Shown: piece by piece, positions 5,694-14,329 of the stretch | How positions within the stretch are numbered: position 1 is the first letter of the stretch | How the letters are laid out: every line of letters begins with the position of its first letter | Translations under genes and position numbers: made by a program | Origin: a virus | Reading direction: 5' to 3' (one strand) | Virus record (IMG/VR): IMGVR_UViG_3300037258_001181 | Span: 1-25,489 of that record | DNA: 25,489 nt | The notes under the pieces: generated by a model | Told to the model about the DNA's origin: nothing | Seen by the model: only the letters and a program-made list of their open reading frames with translations | The model's database searches: none

Positions 5694-6227
5694 ATGAAGT
5701 TAATCCCCCTGTCCAAAAACAAAACAGCGAAAATTGATGATTTAGATTTCGAGCGGGTCAGCCGTTGGAAGTGGTCTTTTTGTCCAAATCGCAATGGCTA
5801 CGCAGTAAGGAACGAAACATACGCTCCTGGGAAACACCGCTTTCTTCCGATGGCGCGTTTCATAATGAATGCGCCTAAAGGAATGTTGGTAGATCACCAG
5901 AATAGCGATACGCTCGACAATCGACGTGAGAATCTGCGGCTATGCACGATCGCAGAGAATCAGCAGAACAAGAGAAGGCCGAAACACAATACCAGTGGAT
6001 ACAAAGGGGTTCAGTGGTCAAAGCAAAAGCAAAAGTGGATTGCGATTGCTACACATGAGGGCCATCTCTACTGGGGTGGTGGATTCGATGACAAGGTTGA
6101 AGCGGCCAAAGCGTATGACCGCCTCGCTACTCGACTGTTCGGCGAGTTCGCTCGGCTCAATTTCCCTGAAGAAATTGTCCCAGCGAAGCCGTTGCACGAT
6201 ACTGAGGAATTGGGTCGAGCTGCTTGA
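5694..6227 (+). CDS. HNH homing endonuclease with AP2 DNA-binding domain
   Basis: A 177-residue protein with two domains. Residues 1-95 are the HNH nuclease typical of phage and mobile-intron enzymes: ISL-type start MKLIPLSKNKTAKID, 'RWKWSF', then the catalytic VDHQNSDTLDNRRENLR (D67-H68, N76, N80). Residues 98-157 form an AP2 domain (SGYKGVQWSKQKQKWIA ... EAAKAYDRLATRLFGEFARLNFP) that would bind the target. It cuts DNA near its own insertion site and so spreads to allelic genomes. The ATG at 5694 with GGAAGAGG directly before it is preferred to the GTG at 5679. Its 3' end overlaps the DUF932 gene on the opposite strand by 71 bases. Confidence 0.88.
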   Translation: MKLIPLSKNKTAKIDDLDFERVSRWKWSFCPNRNGYAVRNETYAPGKHRFLPMARFIMNAPKGMLVDHQNSDTLDNRRENLRLCTIAENQQNKRRPKHNTSGYKGVQWSKQKQKWIAIATHEGHLYWGGGFDDKVEAAKAYDRLATRLFGEFARLNFPEEIVPAKPLHDTEELGRAA

Positions 6228-6867
6228 ATGCAGCGGTGAACGAATTGGTCAAACTCCACTCGGTTCTCGGCGTGAACTCGGGAAGGGTCGGATGGAAATA
6301 TTCGTGGTAGACGACTTTTCCGAGATGCTTGGGAGCATCTAAGCCGTCTTCAAAGAATGCACGGCAGATGGTCGCGCGGGCAAAATCATCGCTGATCTGT
6401 GTATCGCGCCATGCGGCGATCTGGTTCTTCATTGGCTCAAAGTTCCGCTGCATCGAATCGAGTCCGATTGCGAGGGAATCCTTGAGGTTGAAGTTTTTGG
6501 AATGCTTATGCATGACGGGTTCAAACTCGCCCCGGAACTGCATATTCATGCACACGAATACCCGTACGCCAACAGTAAGCGCGAAACGAAACCGCTTGGC
6601 GTTGGAGTTTCGCAACCCCAAAGCGAAGCGTCCCCCTTCAAAGCCCTGGTCGAGTTCCATGAGGCCAAACATATCCGCCCCATCTTTGCTGACGCAAAAT
6701 TCTTCGCCGACCACTGCGATGTGGCGAAAGCTGAGAGATTCCGCGAGAGTTCTGACGATCTCGTGGTGTGGAATGGTTTGATGCGTCGCCGTTCTCGCTG
6801 GTGTGGGAACGAGGGCAAGCTGTGATCTGTCGAGCTTCCCGTCATAAGCGATGAGAGTGCTTTCCAT
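6157..6867 (-). CDS. DUF932 phage/plasmid-like protein
   Basis: A 236-residue protein of the DUF932 group, found on plasmids and phages, with no established reaction. Family signs are HHEIVRTLAESLSFRHIAVVGEEFCVSKDGADMFG-type text early, then the LGLRNSNAKRFRF core, the VGVRVFVCMNMQF segment and the FEPVMHKHS stretch in the middle. The start is fixed by AAGGAGAATTCC directly before the ATG at 6867; an upstream in-frame extension to 7029 would run through structured non-coding DNA. The last 71 bases overlap the HNH-AP2 gene tail-to-tail, so the two transcripts are mutually antisense at their 3' ends. Such proteins often travel with anti-restriction genes, which would suit its place beside a restriction-modification system, but no role can be shown here. 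Confidence 0.8.
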   Translation of the reverse strand: MESTLIAYDGKLDRSQLALVPTPARTATHQTIPHHEIVRTLAESLSFRHIAVVGEEFCVSKDGADMFGLMELDQGFEGGRFALGLRNSNAKRFRFALTVGVRVFVCMNMQFRGEFEPVMHKHSKNFNLKDSLAIGLDSMQRNFEPMKNQIAAWRDTQISDDFARATICRAFFEDGLDAPKHLGKVVYHEYFHPTLPEFTPRTEWSLTNSFTAAFKQLDPIPQYRATASLGQFLQGN

Positions 6868-6999
6868 GGAATTCTCCTTATTGAATTGGGAATGTGCGTA
6901 CAGGGCGTTGAGCGCCCAATCCCGCTCCGGGGCAGTGCGCTCCCTAGCGGGTCGAAAGCGCCAGGGACAAAAACGCGGAGCAGGACTGGACGTTAAACA

Positions 7000-7079
7000 T
7001 CCACGCCAGTAGCAATCCTGTAGGAGCAAGCCGCGCGGCTTAGCTGGACCGTCCCGTCCGTGAGAGCTACTGGTGTGGA
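7000..7079. ncRNA. Structured 80-base element with 14-bp closing stem
   Basis: TCCACGCCAGTAGC (7000-7013) pairs with GCTACTGGTGTGGA (7066-7079) over 14 bases with a single G-T pair. Inside lie AAGCC-GCGC-GGCTT (7028-7041), whose stem can extend through AGC/GCT, and GGAC-CGTCCC-GTCC (7046-7059). The result is a multi-branched RNA-like fold between the holin-like gene and the DUF932 gene. The rest of this 219-base gap also holds GGGCG-TTGAG-CGCCC and CCCGCT/AGCGGG arms. No T-run follows on either strand, so it is not a simple terminator. Its orientation cannot be decided from one sequence. Confidence 0.45.
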
Positions 7080-7086
7080 GGTTCGA

Positions 7087-7299
7087 CTATTGCTGGGCTT
7101 GGGGCGGCAGAGATTTTTGCGGGGCTTTTGCCTGGGCGGTAGCGGTCTGCACATCTGAGATGTGGAACGCGAACGCGATCACAGAAAGGATCGTTACGAC
7201 GATCCCGGAAATCTGCGCTGACATGAACGGGACGACGGCGTTGCCGACCGCGATGACGATGGTGGCGATTAAAGTCCAGTTGGTCTTGCTGAGATTCAT
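7087..7299 (-). CDS. Holin-like small membrane protein
   Basis: A 70-residue protein with two hydrophobic helices: about residues 8-26 (WTLIATIVIAVGNAVVPFM) and 30-46 (SGIVVTILSVIAFAFHI). A polar Gln/Pro/Ala/Lys-rich tail follows. Size, two-helix topology and position at the end of the tail/lysis gene run fit a phage holin, which would permeabilise the inner membrane to release or energise an endolysin. It starts 32 bases after the cysteine-protease gene on the same strand and has no Shine-Dalgarno sequence (ACTTCATTCCCA before ATG). Another small membrane function is possible. Confidence 0.6.
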   Translation of the reverse strand: MNLSKTNWTLIATIVIAVGNAVVPFMSAQISGIVVTILSVIAFAFHISDVQTATAQAKAPQKSLPPQAQQ

Positions 7300-7331
7300 T
7301 GGGAATGAAGTTTGGTTTCGACCTTTTCGGG

Positions 7332-8216
7332 TTAAATTACGGTTTCAATATCTTCCACAATTTCCTCCAGCTCGCCGAGCAAAGTTTTCTTTTCGGCAGG
7401 AGTGTCTTGCGTATCTTGCGCGACATCCGGCACAACTTGACCGGTGTCCGAGACGATCTGCGTTTCAATCGGCAAAGCGTCAACCGCTGTTCCGAGCTCA
7501 AAGAAAAAGAGCGACGTTAAGTATCGCTGGTCAATGTGCTTCAGGGAATAGGCAAGATTCGGCTCGGCGGAATCCACTACCCAGATGCCCGTATCATCCC
7601 AGTCATAGGCAGTCACGAAATGACCGTAGAGAGGTTGAGTAAAAGTGGGGCTTGATGTCCCCCAGAATCCGTCGTCGCACTTGATGAGGATGACGGCGGC
7701 TTTATATTTTTGGATCGCCTGGACGATGGTCTCGTAGGTCACGGTATCGCTATAGGCGAAATCAATGTCCTTGTGATTCCCGGCCGATGCGTCCGTTTCG
7801 AGTGTTACGACTGCGGGGTCGAGATAATCGCCCGGCTTCGCGTCTAAGGGAAGTGAGACATTATTTTCCAACGGTTCGTAGAGATCCACCCCTATCGTTT
7901 TCAGCCATTTGAAAATTGCTGTCATATCGGTTCCTTCTTCAACGGAGAATCCGTCATAGACCGGGGAGCCGGGAGTTTTTAGTTTGATGGCTCCATATCG
8001 GGGCGAGAAGCGATTGATCGTGCCACTTGCGGCGTGTTCCAAGATCGCCTGCAAGTGCGACGCGGCGTGTTCGCCGCAGAACGGCGTCTCGCCTTGCTGA
8101 TTGATCTGAAGCCACGAAAGATCGACCGGCGCGTGCGTTGTGGGAACTACGACCGCAGTTCCTAACTTTCGTTCATTCGGTAGCTTTACTCTTTCTTTCG
8201 CTCCGAGATTGGGCAT
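7332..8216 (-). CDS. Papain-like (C1-type) cysteine peptidase
   Basis: A 294-residue protein with a papain-fold signature. Gln41 of QGETPFCG is exactly six residues before Cys47, matching the oxyanion-hole Gln and nucleophile spacing of papain. YGHFVTAYDW supplies His199, and WVVDSAEP (Asp215) takes the place of the usual Asn. There is no signal peptide. The last 50 residues are acidic and probably disordered. It starts with AAGG four bases before the ATG at 8216 and lies between the fibre/coiled-coil genes and the holin-like gene, so it is likely part of the tail or lysis set. Possible roles are maturation of a tail protein or cleavage of a host surface or cytoplasmic protein. Activity is inferred from motif spacing only. 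Confidence 0.72.
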   Translation of the reverse strand: MPNLGAKERVKLPNERKLGTAVVVPTTHAPVDLSWLQINQQGETPFCGEHAASHLQAILEHAASGTINRFSPRYGAIKLKTPGSPVYDGFSVEEGTDMTAIFKWLKTIGVDLYEPLENNVSLPLDAKPGDYLDPAVVTLETDASAGNHKDIDFAYSDTVTYETIVQAIQKYKAAVILIKCDDGFWGTSSPTFTQPLYGHFVTAYDWDDTGIWVVDSAEPNLAYSLKHIDQRYLTSLFFFELGTAVDALPIETQIVSDTGQVVPDVAQDTQDTPAEKKTLLGELEEIVEDIETVI

Positions 8217-8264
8217 TACCTTAAGTGTGAGTGCTTTTTGGATTCTGTCCAGAGGGGATAACTA

Positions 8265-8555
8265 CTACCGATGGATAGCAAAATATACGGTAAGAGCTCC
8301 AAGAATGAGTCCGGCGATGACATAGAGGAGGTTCCAAACGGCTCGCTTGCCCGCGCTTTCGCCGGTTTGCTTATCACGCCACTTGTTGATCTCGGCTACT
8401 GCTTCCTCAAGTTTGCCAGTGCGGCCGTTCGCATACGCTTGCTTGGCATCGATCGCATCAAGACGCCCAAACATCTTTCCGAGCGCAAACATAATCTGAC
8501 CATGTTCGGAGGTCGGCGCTCCTGGCTGGGTTGGAAGTTTTATTTCTTCTTCCAT
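8265..8555 (-). CDS. Coiled-coil protein with C-terminal membrane anchor (XhlA-like)
   Basis: A 96-residue protein. The N-terminal 20 residues are polar and Pro-rich. Residues 25-65 look like an amphipathic coiled coil (MFGRLDAIDAKQAY...GKLEEAVAEINKWRDK). Residues 72-93 are a single hydrophobic helix (AVWNLLYVIAGLILGALTVYFA) ending in HR. This layout matches the hemolysin XhlA/holin-accessory style of small phage protein. The ATG comes two bases after the fibre stop (TAA-CC-ATG), so it is translationally coupled to the fibre gene. A lysis role is inferred from topology and location. Confidence 0.6.
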   Translation of the reverse strand: MEEEIKLPTQPGAPTSEHGQIMFALGKMFGRLDAIDAKQAYANGRTGKLEEAVAEINKWRDKQTGESAGKRAVWNLLYVIAGLILGALTVYFAIHR

Positions 8556-8557
8556 GG

Positions 8558-10333
8558 TTATGCGAATTCGGTGTTTGGTCCGACATAGGAGATGCCCGCG
8601 CCGCCAGCTCCGCCAGCGATTCCAGCGGAGCTGCTTCCACCGCTTCCCCCCGTTACGGTGTACGTCCCGATATTCGTGGTGAGCGTGTTGTAAATGATGA
8701 CGATGCTTCCGCCGCCGCCACCACCACCGCCGCCGTTGAGGGAAGAGTTCGAATAACTCACGCTGGTATCCGCTCCTGGCGATGCGCCGCCACCACCGCC
8801 ACCGCCAGCCCATCCTCCGGTAGTGCCAGATCCACCGCTGCCATTCGTGCCGTTAGCTCCAGGGGCGGTGAGAGTGCCTGTCACATTCAGTGCGCCGCCG
8901 CACTCGATATAAAGACCGCCGCCGCCTATCCCGCCCGCGCCATTCGTTCCGCCGCCCGTACCTGCCGCTCCTCCACCTCCGGCGAAGATGTTAAGCGCCT
9001 TGCCATTGAATAAAAACGCCCCCGTCCCCGGCTGGCCCCCAGCCGTCGAAACGGTGTACCAGCCGTACCCCGTCGTGAAATAGTTCAAGTTCCTGTATGG
9101 TCCCGTGCTGCTGAGGAGTCCGTAGCCGCTGTTCCCCGCCGACGCGCCCATGTTCGCCATGTTGATGGCCGCCGAAGCGCTCGAAGTGATCGTCACGGCG
9201 CCCTGGGACTTCAGGATGAGGATTGTCCCGTTCGCATTAGGGTTGCTGATTGTGAGCGATGCGGTGCCGGTGATCGAGATTGCGGTATAGTTCTTCACGA
9301 CCACGGCGGCGTTGCTCGCGTTGATCGTCGTCGTACCGCTCGTAATCGAGAGTGCCCCGTCGGCGCCGGTGCCGCCAAATTTGGAGAATTCAACATTCGC
9401 GCCGTTGAGCTGCATGACGCTCGTGGCATAGATGTTCTTTGCGTAGACGTCGAGCCATTCAGAACCACCGGAACCGAGCGAGCGCGTGTCTGCGGAATCA
9501 GGAATGAGGTCTTCAGGAATCGCGCCGAAAACCGGCCCGTAAGAGACTGTAGGCCGGACGTCGTTGCTGATATAGCCCTGCCCCGACTGCTGGTTCTCAT
9601 TGTCATAGAGCGCTGTCTCCCCTACCACGTTGTAGAGTTCGCAAATAGCGAGTTTGTTCGCGGGATAGGCCGGTGCCACGGGCGACGCGTTCTCCGTGCC
9701 GGCCGTCCACGCGAGCGTGCCGGTCGTATCGATCGTGAGCACATCGATGCGGGGATGGGATGACGGTGCCGTGACGGTCGGCGTCGATGCTCCGACGAAA
9801 AGATACCGCGTGCCGTTGGTGTAGTACGTCCCGTCCTCGACATAGAGCTGCATCGTCTGGGCGGTCCAGGAAGCGCTTGTCACCGTAGTGCTTGCGGTGA
9901 AGGACGTGAGATTCTTGGAAGCGTCCTCAATCTCCTTATCAAGTGAGAACGGTGTGAGCGTCGTGCCGCCGGAAGGAAGCGCCCACCCGACATACTGCAA
10001 GAGCTGCTGATCGGCGAGCGTCGCGGCAACTTGGTTGGCGTTCGCGATGTCCGGACGGCGGAGGAAATTGACCGTTGCCGCCACGGTCACGGCCGCTGAA
10101 CCCTGGATGAGAATGTTGTTTGGGGTGGAACCGATACTCGTGACGTAGGTGATGACGATGCCGGTTCCGTTCACCGTTACCGTGAGGGTCTGGCCGTTCG
10201 TCGGATTGGTGGGAAGGGCGAGGGCGCCGAGCTGCTGGTGCGCCAAAAGGAAGCTGCCGCCCCGCGCATCATCGCGGCGGGTGTTGTGGTCGGTGGCAAG
10301 GATCGGTTGGATGCCGAGCGGTCTGGATTTCAT
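8558..10333 (-). CDS. Tail fibre / receptor-binding protein with glycine-rich C-terminus
   Basis: A 591-residue virion protein. The first 250 residues are Thr/Ser/Val-rich beta-structure (LTVTVNGTGIVITYVTSIG, then VEDGTYYTNGTRYLFVGAS), typical of fibre shafts. The middle has IPEDLIPDSADTRSLGSG-SEWLDVYAKN, a segment often seen in phage fibres where the trimer is organised. The last ~140 residues are a Gly-rich sandwich (long GGGG runs around the 'FAGGGGAAGTGG' and 'WAGGGGGGGAS' parts) interspersed with predicted strands, a style of receptor-binding tip. The start ATG (10333) follows the upstream stop by two bases (TAA-CA-ATG). It presumably recognises the target cell surface. Confidence 0.8.
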   Translation of the reverse strand: MKSRPLGIQPILATDHNTRRDDARGGSFLLAHQQLGALALPTNPTNGQTLTVTVNGTGIVITYVTSIGSTPNNILIQGSAAVTVAATVNFLRRPDIANANQVAATLADQQLLQYVGWALPSGGTTLTPFSLDKEIEDASKNLTSFTASTTVTSASWTAQTMQLYVEDGTYYTNGTRYLFVGASTPTVTAPSSHPRIDVLTIDTTGTLAWTAGTENASPVAPAYPANKLAICELYNVVGETALYDNENQQSGQGYISNDVRPTVSYGPVFGAIPEDLIPDSADTRSLGSGGSEWLDVYAKNIYATSVMQLNGANVEFSKFGGTGADGALSITSGTTTINASNAAVVVKNYTAISITGTASLTISNPNANGTILILKSQGAVTITSSASAAINMANMGASAGNSGYGLLSSTGPYRNLNYFTTGYGWYTVSTAGGQPGTGAFLFNGKALNIFAGGGGAAGTGGGTNGAGGIGGGGLYIECGGALNVTGTLTAPGANGTNGSGGSGTTGGWAGGGGGGGASPGADTSVSYSNSSLNGGGGGGGGGSIVIIYNTLTTNIGTYTVTGGSGGSSSAGIAGGAGGAGISYVGPNTEFA

Positions 10334-10335
10334 TG

Positions 10336-10896
10336 TTACGAGTTGGTGAAGGAGATGTCGATTTCGAGGGTCGTGTCCGTGCCGTTCGACTTTGAGTACG
10401 GGGTGGCAAAGAGCGCATGGTTGAACATATTCCCGCTGCCGATCGATGATGAGCCGCCGATGAACGAGCCGCATTCGTTATAGGTCCCGTTTGCGAGGCT
10501 CGCATCAGGGAAAAAGAACTGAAGAGAGGCCGTCGTAAGACCATTGTCAAATGCGTAACTGACCGGCGCGCGATTGGTGGGAGTCGTCAACGCGATGTCC
10601 GTGTTCGCCGGAGTCGTGGTGCCAGTGCCGATCTCGCCCCATGCGATGCCGAGTGGAAAGCTGAAGGAGCCGTTGTAGGCGCTGATGAGGTACTGCACGA
10701 GGATGTCGATGCCGTAATTCGATGAATAGACGATGAGGTTCTTCTGCTCAACCTCAACCTTCCCCTCGGCAAGGAGCGCACGGGCGAGGTCGGTTTTGCC
10801 GAGTTCCATAAGCGTCTGATAGAGGTGGAGCGTCCCGGCCGGATATGAACGGATGATGATCTTGCCTGAGATTGATAGCGCTTCGCCCTCGATCAT
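10336..10896 (-). CDS. Phage tail/baseplate-associated structural protein
   Basis: A 186-residue protein. Residues 1-75 are mixed, ending in IDILVQYLISAYNG. Residues 85-186 follow a pattern I associate with phage tail proteins: IAWGEIGTGTTTPANTDIAL, then an aromatic strand LQFFFPDASLANGTYNECGSFIGG, then a Ser-Gly turn, then MFNHALFATP and a last strand TLEIDISFTNS. It is beta-rich and probably sits between hub and fibre. No Shine-Dalgarno is seen upstream. The 66 bases before it are A/T-rich with no clear promoter. Exact position in the tail tip is unknown. Confidence 0.65.
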   Translation of the reverse strand: MIEGEALSISGKIIIRSYPAGTLHLYQTLMELGKTDLARALLAEGKVEVEQKNLIVYSSNYGIDILVQYLISAYNGSFSFPLGIAWGEIGTGTTTPANTDIALTTPTNRAPVSYAFDNGLTTASLQFFFPDASLANGTYNECGSFIGGSSSIGSGNMFNHALFATPYSKSNGTDTTLEIDISFTNS

Positions 10897-10962
10897 GCGG
10901 ATAGTGGAGTTATATTGTCTTCATCTTACCAACCGTGGATTTTCTGTATATGTGCATAGTTG

Positions 10963-12492
10963 CTAGGAATAGAAGGCGAATCCGTAGCGCGCCGCCGGAG
11001 TGGTCGGGCCGTACGTGTACGGGCGCGTTCCGGCGGTGACCGTGACGGTCTCCGCAAGCACAAGGGCCTCGCTCGCGACCTCAAGGTTCTCGGTGACAGT
11101 CGAATCATCCACGGGGGTCTGCGTCGCTTCCGCCTGAAGGACGCTCGTCATGAGGTCCACGAATGTCACGTTGTCCGACCCGATGCATTCCACCTGATAC
11201 TCCAGCATTCCATCGATACCAAGATCGTCGTCTCCCGGCGCGTAGCCCACTGCTTCCACGCGCTTGATGATAAGAGGCCTCGTGAGGCCGAACGCGGGAA
11301 GGTTGAACGTGATCGTCTGACCGATGGCGCATCCGGGGATCAGCGTGTTGAACTTCACGTCATATACCGGGTGGCCGAACTGGAGGATCTGGGCATTCGC
11401 GCGGGCCTGCGCCTCGGGCACGCTCGTGATCTTCGAGTCGGATACGGCCCCCTGCCGTTCGCCGTACGCGGCGATGCTGGCCGAATCTGAGGCATGGGCG
11501 ACGATGGGAACCGACGCCGTTCCAAACACCTTGACCGTCTGCCCGGCCGAAGGCGCTCCCGCGGTGAACTGTATCCATCGCTGGGTGCCGTTGTAGAGGA
11601 CGTCCACCGTGGAGGGGTCTGTCGAGTTCGCTGTGCCTACCGTTTGCGGTACGCCGTCGAGCGTCACCGTGAGGGCTGCGTAAGGATATTCGGAGCCGGA
11701 CGTGTCGGTATAGGAATAGGCGACGGAGAAGAACTGCGTCACGCCGTCCGTGAGGAATGTGTCGGGCGTGTTCGCGGCGGTGAAAACGCGGGGGTATGTC
11801 CCGCCGATCACATACACGCTGTTCTGCATGTTCGTGATCTGCAGGTCCACGTCGAGCGAGTTCCACTCGATCTCACCGCTTGTTGCGTCCACGGTGATGG
11901 GGGCCTCGCCGCCCGCGCCGATCGAGCCGCCGCCGGAGCCGTCGTCGATGTCGTACGGACCGAAATGGAGGTCCTTGTTGGGGTCGATGAACCAATCCCA
12001 GCCGATGAGGTTCGCGAGCGACTGGAGCGCCTTGCTCGGCTGCTGGTAATTGAACTTGATCGAGGGGACGAGGAAATTGCCGTACTGGACATGGTCCGTC
12101 GTGAACCCCTTGCCCGCGCAAAAGGTGCTGATAAGGTCGATCACGATGTCGTGCGGGTCCATCGCCGCGTAGTTTTTCTTCACGAGCGTCCCGTCGAGGA
12201 GATAGCCCCAGTCGGTGCATGTCACTTGCCACGTGAGCATGAGGCCACTGATGATCGGTTCGACCTCAGTGACCGTTCCTCCAAAGATGATGCCCGTCGA
12301 GTCGTAAAGCTCGACAGTGTCGCCGATCTGGGGGATCGTCTTTGCGGGGTACGTCTGCCCGACGCCCTGGCGGACGTTGAACTTGAGAGTCCCGATCTCC
12401 TTCGTCAGGACGCTCACCATATCGACGGACTTCCAATCGACCGATTTCGTGATGTCCGTTTCGTTGTCGTAGATGCGTACGGCGCTTGCCAT
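10963..12492 (-). CDS. Phage tail hub / baseplate (tail-tip) protein
   Basis: A 509-residue protein with gp27/hub-like organisation. An N-terminal beta-barrel carries VSVLTKEIGTLKFNVRQG and GDTVELYDSTGIIFGGTVTEVEP. A central stretch, HDIVIDLISTFCAGKGF, leads to a SKALQSLANLIGWDWFIDPNKDLHF segment that is diagnostic for hub proteins. After about residue 200 come immunoglobulin-like strands and then a second barrel (GQTITFNLPAFGLTRPLIIKRVEAVGY). The C-terminus is Thr/Val-rich. It lies one base after the tape-measure stop (TAG-C-ATG), the usual order in siphovirus tail modules. It would close the tail tube and anchor the fibres. Confidence 0.82.
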   Translation of the reverse strand: MASAVRIYDNETDITKSVDWKSVDMVSVLTKEIGTLKFNVRQGVGQTYPAKTIPQIGDTVELYDSTGIIFGGTVTEVEPIISGLMLTWQVTCTDWGYLLDGTLVKKNYAAMDPHDIVIDLISTFCAGKGFTTDHVQYGNFLVPSIKFNYQQPSKALQSLANLIGWDWFIDPNKDLHFGPYDIDDGSGGGSIGAGGEAPITVDATSGEIEWNSLDVDLQITNMQNSVYVIGGTYPRVFTAANTPDTFLTDGVTQFFSVAYSYTDTSGSEYPYAALTVTLDGVPQTVGTANSTDPSTVDVLYNGTQRWIQFTAGAPSAGQTVKVFGTASVPIVAHASDSASIAAYGERQGAVSDSKITSVPEAQARANAQILQFGHPVYDVKFNTLIPGCAIGQTITFNLPAFGLTRPLIIKRVEAVGYAPGDDDLGIDGMLEYQVECIGSDNVTFVDLMTSVLQAEATQTPVDDSTVTENLEVASEALVLAETVTVTAGTRPYTYGPTTPAARYGFAFYS

Positions 12493-12493
12493 G

Positions 12494-14311
12494 CTAGAGC
12501 GCGTAGTTCTTTACCCGGATGTTCTGGACGATCGAGTTCGCGAGAAGGTTGCCGATCTGCCTGATAGTGCCGGCATCTGCCGGGAAGACGCCGCCATTGA
12601 TATTGATGATGATCTGCTGCATGTTGCCCGCTCCTCCCGCGCCCATTGCGGAGAGCGGCATCACGGCTTCGGGGCCTGCCTCGCCGATGATGGCGAGCGT
12701 CGGTTGGGTGACGAATCCGCCCTCAGCGAGCATCGGGATGTCGGGAATAGAGAAGCCAAGATTGATGGACGGGGTGGCGAGCTTCGTGCCGGGGATAGCG
12801 ATGGAAGGTATGGAAATTTTGATCGCGTCAAGGGCATTTATGAAGCCATTGATGGCACTGATGACGTAATCGACGCCGGTCTTCACCGTGTTCTGGATCG
12901 TGCTCCAAATGGAACTGAGAATAGTGCTCATGTCAGTCCATGCGGTCGTCCAAATATTTTTGACGTCGGCGAGGGATGTAGTGAAGAGGCTCTTGTAGAA
13001 GTTCCACTCGGCGGTGAAATACGTGGAGATGAATCCCCAGATCTCCTCGGTATCGTCTGCGATGAGTTGCCAGTTCGCAACGATCACGCCGACGAGGACC
13101 GCAACAACGGCCGCAATGCTTACCGCGGCTGCGGCAAATGCGGACCCTACGGCGGCGACGACGATTCCGACGACAGCGAGCACGGCAAGGAGCGCGGTGA
13201 AGACGACGATGCTCGCGAGAAGCGCCTCGGTAAGCTTCGGGTGTTCCTGCACCCAGTTTGAAATATCTTGGATGATCGGGATAAGCGCCTTTGCAAGCGC
13301 GTCAAGATCGGGGATAAGCGCATTGCCGACGGAGATCCCGAGCGACGTGAGCTGGTTCGAGAGCTGGGTGAGGCCCGCGCCCGGCGCGTTCGCTGCGGCC
13401 TGCGCCAATCCTCCCACCTGGCCTTGGAGGGCGGCGATGATCAGGTTGTCGGCTCCGGCGGTATCCCCGACCTTCGCCATATTCTCGATCATCGTGACCG
13501 TGGCCGCGGGAAGGTTCACTCCCGCTTGACGGATGAGCTGGTTGATGCCGGCCACGGGGTCGGCAAGCGCGCCGGTGAGGATCTTGGTCGCGTTCGGCAT
13601 ATTGTCGGCCAAGGTTCCAGAGGTCTGCGACATTTTGGTCGCAAGGTCGGCCGAGAGAGACGTGAGATTTTGATATTGTGGTGCGAGATCCTTGTAGCTG
13701 AGGATTATTCCCTCCGACTGGAGCGCCTGCTGCTGTGTGAGAAGTGTGGTCGCTTGAATCTGCTGGGCATATGCCTGAACCTGCGAGAGCGGGATAGAGG
13801 AACCGATCTGTTTGAGCTGTCCAGCGATGGTGCCGGATTCGATGTCCCATTCCTGGGCGGCGGAGACGGCGTTGGTCACGGCGCTCCAGACCCCTGCAAA
13901 TGCCAAACCTGCGGCGACGCCGATCGTCGTGAAGCTGCTTTTTGAGAGGGTGGCGGCTTCTTCCGACGAGGTGCCGATGGCGGCGTTCGCCTCCTCGATG
14001 ATCGACGCCGATTCCTCGGCGCTGGTGCCGGTGAGGAGCATGGTATCGATGATCTCCTGGTCGGATTCTTGTGCGACCTGCGCGGCCAAAGCGAACGACT
14101 GCTGCTGGGTAAGCAAGGCGTCCTCGATCTCGCCCGTGACCTGGTTCATTGTGAGGCCCACGGCCTCTAGGGAGCTGTCGGTTTCGGCAGAAGTTGAGGC
14201 CGCCACTTCGGACATCCCTTCGAGCGACGCGCTCACCTCATCAAAAGCCGCCGACGCCTCGTCGATTGCGGAGATTACGATCTCAAGATTCGATGAGGAG
14301 TCAGCGGCCAT
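12494..14311 (-). CDS. Tail tape-measure protein
   Basis: A 605-residue protein that sets tail length and is ejected ahead of cargo. The N-terminal half is long helical, Gln/Ala/Ser-rich text (VSASLEGMSEVAASTSAET, then VQAYAQQIQATTLLTQQQ). Residues 360-420 contain two long hydrophobic helices (LLASIVVFTALLAVLAVVGIVVAAVG and AAVSIAAVVAVLVGVIVA). The C-terminal signature AEGGFVTQPTLAIIGEAGPE, then VMPLS, is characteristic of tape measures, and a beta tail with IININGGVFPAD follows. By the rough rule of 0.15 nm per residue the tail would be near 90 nm. No Shine-Dalgarno precedes the ATG; the leader is A/T-rich. Confidence 0.92.
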   Translation of the reverse strand: MAADSSSNLEIVISAIDEASAAFDEVSASLEGMSEVAASTSAETDSSLEAVGLTMNQVTGEIEDALLTQQQSFALAAQVAQESDQEIIDTMLLTGTSAEESASIIEEANAAIGTSSEEAATLSKSSFTTIGVAAGLAFAGVWSAVTNAVSAAQEWDIESGTIAGQLKQIGSSIPLSQVQAYAQQIQATTLLTQQQALQSEGIILSYKDLAPQYQNLTSLSADLATKMSQTSGTLADNMPNATKILTGALADPVAGINQLIRQAGVNLPAATVTMIENMAKVGDTAGADNLIIAALQGQVGGLAQAAANAPGAGLTQLSNQLTSLGISVGNALIPDLDALAKALIPIIQDISNWVQEHPKLTEALLASIVVFTALLAVLAVVGIVVAAVGSAFAAAAVSIAAVVAVLVGVIVANWQLIADDTEEIWGFISTYFTAEWNFYKSLFTTSLADVKNIWTTAWTDMSTILSSIWSTIQNTVKTGVDYVISAINGFINALDAIKISIPSIAIPGTKLATPSINLGFSIPDIPMLAEGGFVTQPTLAIIGEAGPEAVMPLSAMGAGGAGNMQQIIININGGVFPADAGTIRQIGNLLANSIVQNIRVKNYAL

Positions 14312-14329
14312 GCTTCGAAATGAAATAAT

